A stretch of 64,000 nt of DNA, taken from positions 14,882 to 78,881 of the forward strand of contig NZ_JAHWGH010000005.1 of NCBI RefSeq assembly GCF_019334305.1, read 5' to 3'. The position numbers and the translations under genes were made by a program. The notes under the pieces are model-generated. The model worked only from the letters and a program-made list of their open reading frames with translations. It had not been told where the DNA came from and did no database searches. Positions within the stretch are counted from its first letter, which is position 1. Every line of letters starts with the position of its first letter. Below are positions 34,744 through 42,487 of the stretch, one piece after another. Source of the DNA: Rossellomorea orangium (GTDB lineage: Bacteria; Bacillota; Bacilli; Bacillales; Bacillaceae_B).

Positions 34744-36762
34744 TTATCCAGCCAGATCCCCTTTCGACCCCTGCTGGAGCTGGTACATTTGATAATAGCG
34801 TCCCATCCGCTTCATCAATTCGTCATGATTGCCTCGCTCCACAATTTCACCACGATCCAATACAAGGATTTGATCGGCCTCTTTAATCGTAGAGAGTCTG
34901 TGAGCAATGATGAAGGTCGTTCTGCCTTTCTTCAAAACCTCCATCGCTTCCTGAATGATCGCTTCGGTCTCTGTATCGATGCTCGAAGTGGCTTCATCCA
35001 GGATCAGGATAGCCGGATTAAACGCAAGTGCCCTGGCGAAAGATATCAGCTGACGTTGACCGGATGATAGCGTACTGCCTTTCTCGATCACCGGCTCATC
35101 ATACCCGTTCTCCAGATTCTTGAAGACTTTTTCAGCTCCTACGGCATTGAGTGCCGCCTCCACCTGCTCCCTTGAAATCCTGGGATCGTCTAAACTGACG
35201 TTCGAGGCGATCGTCCCCGTGAACAAGTAAGGATCCTGAAGGACGATTCCCATATGCTCACGAATCGTCTGATAGGGAATGTCGACGATGTCATTTCCAT
35301 CGATCAGTATTTTCCCTTCATTGCTATCATAGAAGCGGAATAAAAGATTCATGATCGAGCTTTTCCCTGAACCAGTGTGTCCCACCAAGGCAACGGTTTC
35401 CCCTCTGTTTGCTGTAAACGAAATATCTTTCAGCACATATTCATTTTCCTTATATCCAAAGAAAACATGCTGGAAGCTTACATTTCCTTCGTACCTGCTC
35501 ATTTTCTCATCTTCCACTGGAGTTCCAGTCTCTTCCAACAGTTTGAAAACCCGTTCTCCAGCCACCAGTGCCTGTTCGAGGTTTGCAAGCTGATTCACTA
35601 TACCCGTCACAGGCTGGAACAATCGGTTGATGTAATCGACAAAGGCATATAGTACGCCGAGCGTGACCACAGACCCCACTCCGATAGATGCGCCTCCGAA
35701 ATACCATATAAATGCCACGAAGGTAATATTCCTTAAAACCCCCACCAGATTATGAGAGGTCATTGAATTTAAGCTTAGTAATTTATTTTGATATTTGAAG
35801 TGTGTTTCATTCAAGTCTTCAAATTCTTCGTTTGTTTTCTTTTCCCTGCTGAATGCCTGAATGATGTTCATACCCTGTATGGATTCATTGATCATGGCAT
35901 TGATATCACTCACTTTCGATCTGATGATGTGATTGTATTTAGACGCATAAATGCGATATAGATACGTCCACAGTACCAGTATCGGAATGAGGATCAAGCA
36001 GAGTGCAGCCAATTTCACATCAAGGATAAATAAAGCAATGTATATCCCGATAATGTAAATCGTACTGGAAAAGAAGGTCGACAGCACTGTCACATACAAT
36101 TCCCTGATTGCCTCAGTGTCATTCGTGATCCTGGCGACGACCTTCCCCGCCGGAAGATTATCAAAATAGCGGATCGGCAGCTTCTGGATGTGTTGAAATA
36201 CATCATTTCGCATTTTTTGAATGACACGGTTAGCCGCCTTCTGTAAATAGAAGCGCTGACCATATTGGAAAAAGGAAGAGACGACAAGCAACCCAAAATA
36301 AAAGGCGATCAATTTAATGATCTTTGGGATTTCAGGATTGAAAAATTTTAATAGCTCATCTCCAGTCAGCTTCTCGGCAGGGTAGGTGGCAGTCTTTTCA
36401 CCTTTCGCAACCGTCATCTTATCTGATTTAACCGTACGTTCACCATCAAAGGATACGGTGGCCGGAACGAAATAGAACGATCTGCCTACCTGAAGGATGC
36501 GGACGTCTTCTCCTTTCGTCTCTCCTTCCATGAAATATTGTTCACGTTTATACCATTTCCCGTTATAAGGTACAGCATCTTTCCCCTCTACAGTCTCATA
36601 CCAGGTGGATTCAATGCCGAGAATATGGTTGTCGATCAATTTTTTTGCAATGAATGGTCCTGCAAGCTCTGCGGCAACTGATACAGTGAGCATCAAAAGG
36701 GCAGCGATAATGATTTTTTTATACATAAGGGCATATTCGGTTAGTTTTCTTCCGACTTTCAT
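34744..36762 (-). CDS. bmrD: BmrD (YheH), multidrug ABC half-transporter
   Basis: A 672-aa ABC exporter half (B. subtilis BmrD is 673). Six membrane helices carry a long extracytoplasmic insert of about 80 residues between helices 1 and 2, typical of BmrD. The ATPase has Walker A GHTGSGKSS, signature LSSGQRQLISFARAL, and Walker B ILILDEATSSID with the catalytic Glu intact. It overlaps bmrC by four bases and forms the heterodimer with it. Exports drugs such as Hoechst dyes and anthracyclines in B. subtilis (family knowledge). Confidence 0.95.
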   Translation of the reverse strand: MKVGRKLTEYALMYKKIIIAALLMLTVSVAAELAGPFIAKKLIDNHILGIESTWYETVEGKDAVPYNGKWYKREQYFMEGETKGEDVRILQVGRSFYFVPATVSFDGERTVKSDKMTVAKGEKTATYPAEKLTGDELLKFFNPEIPKIIKLIAFYFGLLVVSSFFQYGQRFYLQKAANRVIQKMRNDVFQHIQKLPIRYFDNLPAGKVVARITNDTEAIRELYVTVLSTFFSSTIYIIGIYIALFILDVKLAALCLILIPILVLWTYLYRIYASKYNHIIRSKVSDINAMINESIQGMNIIQAFSREKKTNEEFEDLNETHFKYQNKLLSLNSMTSHNLVGVLRNITFVAFIWYFGGASIGVGSVVTLGVLYAFVDYINRLFQPVTGIVNQLANLEQALVAGERVFKLLEETGTPVEDEKMSRYEGNVSFQHVFFGYKENEYVLKDISFTANRGETVALVGHTGSGKSSIMNLLFRFYDSNEGKILIDGNDIVDIPYQTIREHMGIVLQDPYLFTGTIASNVSLDDPRISREQVEAALNAVGAEKVFKNLENGYDEPVIEKGSTLSSGQRQLISFARALAFNPAILILDEATSSIDTETEAIIQEAMEVLKKGRTTFIIAHRLSTIKEADQILVLDRGEIVERGNHDELMKRMGRYYQMYQLQQGSKGDLAG

Positions 36763-38516
36763 GCGCCCACCTCCTCCAGTGAGGAATCTTCAACTTGTTG
36801 ACGGTCGAATTGTTCTTTATACCAGCCGCCATTTTCAAGGAGTCGTTCATGAACTCCTTCTTCTACTACTTTCCCATCTTCGAATACGATGATCCAATCC
36901 GCATGCTGTACAGCCGATAGACGGTGAGTGGTAATGATCGTTGTTTTTCCTTCACGTTCTGTTCGAATATTGTCTATGATCTTGGCTTCTGTCTTTGCAT
37001 CGACAGCTGATAACGAGTCATCCAGAATCAGGATTTCCGGGTTCTTGATGAGTGCCCTTGCAATGGATATCCGCTGTTTCTGGCCACCTGAAAGAGCTAC
37101 CCCTTTTTCTCCTACTAGTGTCTTTAATCCATCAGGGAGCATTTCAAGGTCTTTCTTGAAGTCAGCCAGCTCAATGGCTCTTTCGAGATCACTCTCTTTA
37201 GCATCATGTCGTCCGAACAGAATATTCTCTCTTACGGTCCTGGAAAAAAGAACATGATCCTGCGGGACATAACCTATCCAATCCCGTACCTGTTGAATAC
37301 TCAACTCACTGATTGGAACCCCCCCGATGGAGAGGGTTCCTTTCCCCGCCGGATATTCTCTCAGAAGCTGCTTAATGAACGTCGTTTTCCCGCTTCCGGT
37401 CTTTCCGACTATTCCAAGGGTACCACCCTTGGCGATATTCACATTGATATCGGTCAGATTCAGAACCTGTGAAGAAGGGTACTTAAAGTCCACTTCCTTA
37501 AATCCGATCTGTTCAGGCGAGTCCATCCATTTTGGGTCTTCTGAATCCCGTACATCCTGCACATAATCAAGTGTCTCCTGAACCCGGTCAAGCGAGGCAT
37601 TCCCCCGTTGCATGACATTGATCAATTCTCCGATCGCAAACATCGGCCAGATCAGCATCCCGAGATACACATTGAACGAGACCAGCTCACCCAGGGTGAT
37701 CGTCTGATGGAAGACAAGATAAGCGCCGTAGCCAAGGCCGATTAAATAACTCAATCCTACCAGGACTTTGATGGTCGGTTCGAAAAGAGAATCGATCCTT
37801 GCCACCGCTATATTTTTGTTGAACACGTCTTCCGTCATATCGGAGAACCGCTTCTCATCAGCCCTTTCCTGTACATACGCCCGGATCACCCGCACACCTG
37901 CAATCGACTCGAGAACTTTGTCATTCAAGTCCCCGAATGAATCCTGGGCATCTGTGAACCGTTTATGAATCCTGGCCCCATATACCTTCATTAACAACGC
38001 CATGATCGGCAAAGGTATAATGGCTGCTATCGTAAGTTTCCAACTAATCAGGAACCCCATAGTAAACAGGATCGTTAACATAAACACGCTTGAATCGATC
38101 AAGGTCAGAACCCCGAAGCCCGCCGTAACGGAGATGGCCTTCAAATCATTGGTTGCCCTCGCCATTAAATCCCCTGTACGATTCTTCTCGAAGAATGTAG
38201 GCGTCATTTTCAACAGATGTCCCATGAACTTGCTGCGAAGTTTCCTCTCTACAAGGAAGGCGCCACCAAATAGTTGATACATCCATACATAGGTCATTCC
38301 GTAAGATATCAGGGCGATGCCTGCTATCATCCAGAGATACTTGCCCACCACACTCCAAGTCATGTCACCGAGGTGTATGTCATCGATGGCATTGCCCACA
38401 AGCTTTGGAGGCATAACATCCAGGATTCCGACAATCGTCAATAGGACGATCGCCACTGTATACCTCTTCCAATTTTCAATAAAAAACCATGATAATTTCT
38501 TAAAAATACTAAACAT
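36759..38516 (-). CDS. bmrC: BmrC (YheI), multidrug ABC half-transporter
   Basis: A 585-aa half-transporter, the same length as B. subtilis BmrC. Six membrane helices and an ATPase with Walker A GKTGSGKTT, signature LSGGQKQRISIARAL, and Walker B ILILDDSLSAVD. The residue after Walker B is Asp instead of Glu, so this half contributes the degenerate nucleotide site, as known for the BmrCD heterodimer. GGGGGAGG precedes the ATG. Upstream lies a roughly 430-bp leader with small ORFs and two terminators. Confidence 0.95.
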   Translation of the reverse strand: MFSIFKKLSWFFIENWKRYTVAIVLLTIVGILDVMPPKLVGNAIDDIHLGDMTWSVVGKYLWMIAGIALISYGMTYVWMYQLFGGAFLVERKLRSKFMGHLLKMTPTFFEKNRTGDLMARATNDLKAISVTAGFGVLTLIDSSVFMLTILFTMGFLISWKLTIAAIIPLPIMALLMKVYGARIHKRFTDAQDSFGDLNDKVLESIAGVRVIRAYVQERADEKRFSDMTEDVFNKNIAVARIDSLFEPTIKVLVGLSYLIGLGYGAYLVFHQTITLGELVSFNVYLGMLIWPMFAIGELINVMQRGNASLDRVQETLDYVQDVRDSEDPKWMDSPEQIGFKEVDFKYPSSQVLNLTDINVNIAKGGTLGIVGKTGSGKTTFIKQLLREYPAGKGTLSIGGVPISELSIQQVRDWIGYVPQDHVLFSRTVRENILFGRHDAKESDLERAIELADFKKDLEMLPDGLKTLVGEKGVALSGGQKQRISIARALIKNPEILILDDSLSAVDAKTEAKIIDNIRTEREGKTTIITTHRLSAVQHADWIIVFEDGKVVEEGVHERLLENGGWYKEQFDRQQVEDSSLEEVGA

Positions 38517-38548
38517 TTCAGCCTACCTCCCCCATATTGTTTTCTTTA

Positions 38549-38608
38549 CTATCCGCCTTCTGTCTCCACAGCAGACATCATTTTCTTCAATTGAACCATT
38601 ACCATCAT
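38549..38608 (-). CDS. Small ORF (19 aa) just before bmrC
   Basis: A 19-codon ORF, MMVMVQLKKMMSAVETEGG, with a strong ribosome site (AAGGGGAGG) and a stop 32 bases before bmrC. It could be a second leader peptide or simply aid translation coupling. Coding status is uncertain, given its length and lack of comparison. Confidence 0.5.
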   Translation of the reverse strand: MMVMVQLKKMMSAVETEGG

Positions 38609-38683
38609 CTTTTCCTCCCCTTAAAAATGGATATTATATGTGATCAAGGATTCCCTTGGGTCCACCGTACAGTAGAAAAACAT

Positions 38684-38771
38684 AAAAAAGACGGACGTCA
38701 AATGGCGGTCAGAATCAACATTCCCCTTATAGGGGGTATGCGAATCTGTCGTGCCTTATAGACGTCCGTCT
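38684..38771 (-). terminator. Second leader terminator (large hairpin)
   Basis: On the minus strand AGACGGACGTC (from 38771) pairs perfectly with GACGTCCGTCT (to 38689), 11 bp, then T6. The 61-nt interior holds a small CCCC..GGGG hairpin. It would stop transcription before bmrC. Confidence 0.8.
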
Positions 38772-38784
38772 TCAATATTGGACA

Positions 38785-38818
38785 TAAAAAAGCACAGATT
38801 ATATACATAACCTGCGCT
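38785..38818 (-). terminator. First leader terminator / attenuator of bmrCD
   Basis: A minus-strand 12-bp stem (AGCGCAGGTTAT with ATAATCTGTGCT, two G-U) has a 4-nt loop and T6, 29 nt after the leader ORF stop. The AGCGCA of its 5' arm also occurs inside the leader ORF (38890-38895), so an alternative pairing is possible. Confidence 0.85.
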
Positions 38819-38846
38819 CATGGATTCAGATAAAATCGTTTAGGAG

Positions 38847-38921
38847 TTAACGGTCATGTGATGATATGAAATTGATTTGAAAAGCCGCTTGCGCTCCTTG
38901 AGATCTATACACATTCATCAT
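38847..38921 (-). CDS. Leader peptide of bmrCD (24 aa)
   Basis: A 24-codon ORF starting MMNVYRSQGAQAAFQ and ending SSHDR. GGAGGG lies seven to ten bases before its first ATG (38921). It starts about 30 nt after the predicted transcription start and ends just ahead of an intrinsic terminator. In B. subtilis, bmrCD expression is controlled by translation of a small upstream ORF, bmrB, through ribosome-mediated attenuation. This ORF has the matching position and layout but is shorter. Orthology is inference. Confidence 0.7.
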   Translation of the reverse strand: MMNVYRSQGAQAAFQINFISSHDR

Positions 38922-38961
38922 CACAAACCCTCCATTCGTTTCGTTGTTTATTCCATTAATA

Positions 38962-38990
38962 ACCATACTATAGGAACTGAATTGTGTCAA
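38962..38990 (-). promoter_or_regulatory. Sigma-A-type promoter of the bmr leader
   Basis: Minus-strand TTGACA (38985-38990) and TATGGT (38962-38967) with a 17-bp spacer. Predicted start near 38955. Confidence 0.8.
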
Positions 38991-39071
38991 TATTATTTTT
39001 ATTGATAATTTTCTATACACTATATGCTTTCCTACCGTATTCCTGAACCACTTTTCAACATTTATCCTTCA

Positions 39072-39386
39072 TCATTCCACAGTGACTGCCGTTCCATAGG
39101 CAATGATTTCAGAAGCGTTCTGCATGACGGAGGACGTCTCGAGTCGCACGGCCACCACTGCGTTCGCTCCTAATTGAGAGGCTTCCACTTTCATTCGGTC
39201 AATTGCCTGCTTTCTTGCTTCCTCCATCAATTCGCTGTATTCACTGATTTCGCCGCCGATGATGGTCTTTAAGCCTGCAATGATGTCCTTTCCGATATGC
39301 TTTGCCTGCACGGTGCTTCCCCTGACGAATCCCTTTAGCTCCTTGATTTCCTTACCTGGTACATAATCCGTCGTTACGATGATCAT
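39072..39386 (-). CDS. YbjQ/UPF0145-family protein
   Basis: A 104-aa protein with the YbjQ pattern (MIIVTTDYVPGKEIKELKGFVRGSTVQAKHIGKD and GANAVVAVRLETSSV), a pentamer-forming fold often called a heavy-metal-binding domain. Its ATG overlaps the stop of the preceding small membrane gene, so it is the last gene of a coupled four-gene sigY operon. It is not part of the B. subtilis sigY operon as I know it. Role unknown. Confidence 0.88.
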   Translation of the reverse strand: MIIVTTDYVPGKEIKELKGFVRGSTVQAKHIGKDIIAGLKTIIGGEISEYSELMEEARKQAIDRMKVEASQLGANAVVAVRLETSSVMQNASEIIAYGTAVTVE

Positions 39387-39589
39387 GATTTCCTCTCCCC
39401 TTTTCTACTAAAAACTTTCTTAGCGAATATGAAATAAAAAATGATGGGCATCGGGCACTGAATCAGCCCCCAAATTCCCCAGAACCAATGGTGAGGTCCA
39501 TTCTTGCGTGCATCGATGAATAAATAAATGCTTTGGGCCAACAGAATGGGAATGACGATGGGCAGGATATAAAGCTCTTCTCTTGTCAT
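39383..39589 (-). CDS. yxlE: YxlE-like small membrane protein (PLDc_N type)
   Basis: A 68-aa protein with two membrane helices (LPIVIPILLAQSIYLFIDA and WGLIQCPMPIIFYFIFA) flanking KNGPHHWFWGIWG, the pattern of PLDc_N-type small proteins such as YxlE. The start MTREELY at 39589 follows AAAAGG and overlaps the yxlC stop. In B. subtilis YxlE acts with YxlC against sigma-Y. The alternative is YxlD, which is similar in size. Confidence 0.75.
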   Translation of the reverse strand: MTREELYILPIVIPILLAQSIYLFIDARKNGPHHWFWGIWGLIQCPMPIIFYFIFAKKVFSRKGERKS

Positions 39590-39903
39590 ATCCTTTTCAC
39601 CTTTTTTGTATAAGTCACACCAATGAACACCAACGCTCCTGCGAATATGAGACCCTGAAGGAGAAGAAATAGAAGCGGCATCTGAAATAAGGTAAGGGAG
39701 AATACAGTCAGCAGGCAGCAAGCGAGAAAAAGAAAGAGTATCATATCTCGTTTAAACCTTGCTTTTAGCTGTTCCTGCTGAACCTCGACCAATTGCTCAA
39801 ACCATTGAAGAGAGGGGGTACTTTCGTCTACTCCACGATCAATGGAACGAAAACCCTCATCTATCAATTCCTTTAGTTCATCATGTTCATGTCTGTTTTT
39901 CAT
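39586..39903 (-). CDS. yxlC: YxlC-like anti-sigma-Y factor
   Basis: A 105-aa protein with a charged cytoplasmic N-terminus (about 50 residues) followed by two membrane helices (MILFLFLACCLLTVFSLTLF; LLFLLLQGLIFAGALVFIGV). Size, topology and position directly after sigY match B. subtilis YxlC, which holds sigma-Y inactive at the membrane. It overlaps sigY by 17 bp. Confidence 0.88.
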   Translation of the reverse strand: MKNRHEHDELKELIDEGFRSIDRGVDESTPSLQWFEQLVEVQQEQLKARFKRDMILFLFLACCLLTVFSLTLFQMPLLFLLLQGLIFAGALVFIGVTYTKKVKRI

Positions 39904-40420
39904 CTATTTTCAACTCCTTTCTCATCTTGGTAATCCCGTGATGAACCCTGGATTTTACGGTTCCAGGCGGCAGGTCCGTCATTTGGCCGATTTCATCATA
40001 TGAGTATCCGTAATAATGTTTTAAAATGATAGGAAGCCTCACCTCTTCTGAAAGTCGTCCAAGCGCAGATAATACATCATTCCACTCTTCATTTCTGGAT
40101 TCCATTTCCCACTTCAGCTTCCTTATTTTCATTTCTTCCCTTTGCCAATCCTTTTCTCTATTACTTTTGCGCTGAAGATCGATATACCGATTAGTGGCGA
40201 TCGTAATCAACCAGGAGGAAAACTTTGATTTCCCGTTGTATTGATGGATTTTCTCCACACATTTAGCCATCGTGTCCTGAGCAATCTCCTCTGCCAGATC
40301 ACGGTTCATGGTTACTTTGATCAAGTATTTCACTAGAAAGGGATAATGTTCTTTAAATAGAAGAGCAAAAGCTTCATGATTCCCTTTTTTCGCTTGCTTA
40401 ATCCATTTCTTCTCTTCCAT
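39887..40420 (-). CDS. sigY: SigY, ECF sigma factor
   Basis: A 177-aa ECF sigma factor. Region 2 includes NRDLAEEIAQDTMAKCVEKIHQYNGKSKFSSWLITIATNRYID; region 4 includes LPIILKHYYGYSYDEIGQMTDLPPGTVKSRVHHGITKMRKE with a recognisable HTH. Length and operon match B. subtilis SigY. The first gene behind a promoter of its own class, so it is autoregulated. Confidence 0.93.
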   Translation of the reverse strand: MEEKKWIKQAKKGNHEAFALLFKEHYPFLVKYLIKVTMNRDLAEEIAQDTMAKCVEKIHQYNGKSKFSSWLITIATNRYIDLQRKSNREKDWQREEMKIRKLKWEMESRNEEWNDVLSALGRLSEEVRLPIILKHYYGYSYDEIGQMTDLPPGTVKSRVHHGITKMRKELKIDEKQT

Positions 40421-40465
40421 TATTTACTGTCCTTTCTATCCCCCGGCAGGTGAGTACATTGATAA

Positions 40466-40490
40466 GACGTACTTGAGGAAAAATCGTTCA
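40466..40490 (-). promoter_or_regulatory. Sigma-Y-type autoregulatory promoter
   Basis: Minus-strand TGAACG (40485-40490), a 15-bp spacer, then CGTC (40466-40469). These are the -35 and -10 elements known for the B. subtilis sigY promoter. It lies about 46 bp before the sigY start. Confidence 0.85.
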
Positions 40491-40580
40491 TAAAATAATT
40501 ATATTTTTTTATTATTTTTTCATTCATACCTGAAATGGTAAGCAGAATAATTTCATAGTGCATAGATTACGACTGCAACG

Positions 40581-40748
40581 CTCTGTCAACCGAGTGTGTC
40601 CTAGAGGGTGAGGCGAACTGCTCCGCTTTCCGCGGACGTCCGGACGAGCCTCCTCAGCAAAATGCGCTTCCGGGGTCTCGTCTCGCCCGTTTTCCGCAGG
40701 AGTCTCCGCAGTTCCCCTCACCCTCTATAAAAGTTTGCCGTGACAGAG
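40581..40748. repeat. Long imperfect palindromic repeat, 168 bp
   Basis: CTCTGTCA at 40581 pairs with TGACAGAG at 40741-40748. AGAGGGTGAGGCGAACTG (40603-40620) pairs with CAGTTCCCCTCACCCTCT (40709-40726), one mismatch. The GC-rich centre has CCGCTTTCCGCGG and TTTCCGCAGGAGTCTCCGC. This CCGCTTTCCGCGG/CCGCAGGAGTCTCCGC element recurs in intergenic regions of many Bacillaceae (general knowledge). An accidental 65-codon ORF runs through it. The remaining gap to 40904 shows nothing. Confidence 0.8.
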
Positions 40749-40904
40749 CTAAATATTGGTTGATAACAGTCGAGATTAATCTTTCAATCATGGAATGTAA
40801 ATTAATAATTGCCACTATACCTAAAATAATCATAGCAGTTGAATCTCGCTACAATCACACCTACTCACTTCTTCAAAGACAGCAAAATTTTCAAAAAGAG
40901 CAAA

Positions 40905-40946
40905 TAAAAAACCCCTACTGAATCATCTTGCCCAATTCAGCAGGGA
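40905..40946 (-). terminator. Terminator of the 40954-42222 MFS gene
   Basis: Minus-strand CCCTGCTGAAT pairs with ATTCAGTAGGG, then T6. Confidence 0.88.
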
Positions 40947-40953
40947 TGTTTCT

Positions 40954-42222
40954 TTAACTATTTAAAACGGCAGAATGTGGTTCTTCTTCCTTAACGTATT
41001 TAGGCAGGATGATGGTGTAGAATATGGCTACGATGAGTAAACAGCCTCCAACGAGCCAGTAGAGCATTTCAACCGTGATCACAGAAGGGAATGTCATGGC
41101 GATGACTCCAAGGGTGATTGATTGTGACAACATCATAAGGGGATTGATCCACCCCTGCACCCTCCCCATCATCTTGGGGTCAATGATACTCGGCATCCAT
41201 CCCCCAATTGCAATGTTCACAAGTGGCAATCCCAGTGCCGCAATAAAAATGATCATCAGGAAAAGCCAGGTGGTCGGGGCAAACGATGCTGCGATGATAA
41301 AGGTACCCGATATCACGAGACCTGTCACGATCAATACATGAAACTTGAATTTCTGTGTAAGCATGGATGAGAAGATACTTCCGATCAGCACTCCTGCACC
41401 GAAGGCGATTCCTAATAGAATCGAATATTCTTCGTAGGAGCCTGGAGCCAATTTATATTTCAATATAAAGATGGGAATAACTGCAAATCCACCGTTCACA
41501 ATTCCAAAAACGACAAAGCCTCCAATCAATGATAGGAGCAGCTTATGATTAAGAATATATTTCATCCCTTCCGTAAAGTCTTTACTGACAGATTGAATGT
41601 TCAAATCTTTCCAGGAATGCTTCCCATTTGGGAGCCTGACTTCTTCCGGAATGACACATTTCTTAATCAAGATGGCAGAGATCACAAAGGTAACGAAATC
41701 AACCGCGATGGCTCCGTAAATCCCTGTCGTCCAATAAACAAAGATGGCAACGGCATTTCCGAGCAGCATAAACAGACTCATCACCATTTGATTAAGTCCG
41801 GCAGCAGTAGAATAATCATCCTTTGAGAGGACCCCTTGAAGGATTCCCTGTTCTGCCGGGAAGAAAAATTTCTGTACACCACTTCTCAGGAAGAGAACTG
41901 TAAAGATAAGAGGAAGCCAGCCTATGAAGATGGCAACGAATAATAATAGTGTGAGAAAAGCACTGATCGTATCACAGTGATAGGCAATTTTTTGGCGATC
42001 CATTCTGTCAGCCAACACACCAACAAGGAAAAACACGACAAGAGTCGGAAGCGAATACATCATCTCCGTAACCGACGCATACATAGGCTGCTCTGAAAAG
42101 CGATCCAGCAGGTAAAACATAAACGCTGTCAAGCCAATAACACTTCCCATATGCGAAGTGAAATTAGCAAAAAATAATTTTAAAAATATCGGATTCTTAA
42201 AAATTTCAATCATTTTTTTCAT
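40954..42222 (-). CDS. MFS transporter (MFS_3 / macrolide-efflux-like)
   Basis: A 422-aa protein with about 12 membrane helices. The loop GVLADRMDRQKIAYHCD after helix 2 is motif A of the enterobactin/macrolide-efflux type MFS_3 group. The N-terminus MIEIFKNPIFLKLFFANFTSHMGS is typical of these. GGGGGAC lies before the ATG. Stand-alone with its own terminator. Probably an efflux protein; substrate unknown. Confidence 0.82.
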   Translation of the reverse strand: MKKMIEIFKNPIFLKLFFANFTSHMGSVIGLTAFMFYLLDRFSEQPMYASVTEMMYSLPTLVVFFLVGVLADRMDRQKIAYHCDTISAFLTLLLFVAIFIGWLPLIFTVLFLRSGVQKFFFPAEQGILQGVLSKDDYSTAAGLNQMVMSLFMLLGNAVAIFVYWTTGIYGAIAVDFVTFVISAILIKKCVIPEEVRLPNGKHSWKDLNIQSVSKDFTEGMKYILNHKLLLSLIGGFVVFGIVNGGFAVIPIFILKYKLAPGSYEEYSILLGIAFGAGVLIGSIFSSMLTQKFKFHVLIVTGLVISGTFIIAASFAPTTWLFLMIIFIAALGLPLVNIAIGGWMPSIIDPKMMGRVQGWINPLMMLSQSITLGVIAMTFPSVITVEMLYWLVGGCLLIVAIFYTIILPKYVKEEEPHSAVLNS

Positions 42223-42440
42223 AACATCCGTCCCCCATCAATAAGTAACTATCTTTATCATATAGAGATTTGCTTATGGGGAGGAGGGTCAATTGGTGGT
42301 TTTTTCCTCCGCCTCGGGTCGGATAAGGATTAGGCGCATCTGCGGAAATGGGAATGGTTTTTCGTTTCGGTGACATATTCGGGATTTCCCTGATAAATTA
42401 AAGATTTCACATGTGCCGCTCTAATAGTTCATTTATATTC

Positions 42441-42476
42441 AAAAAAAAAGCCGGAAGCGCAAGGCCCCGGGCTTTC
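42441..42476 (-). terminator. Terminator after iadA
   Basis: Minus-strand AAGCCCGG..CCGGCTT with a bulge, then nine T. The stretch 42223-42440 shows no gene or clear signal. Confidence 0.7.
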
Positions 42477-42487
42477 CTTCTTTTCAA

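Noticed and set aside
38756-38785. 9-codon ORF between the two bmr terminators
   Set aside because: It starts at the end of a T run with no ribosome site.
40524-40721. 65-codon minus-strand ORF
   Set aside because: It runs through the GC-rich palindromic repeat; composition is that of the repeat, with no ribosome site.
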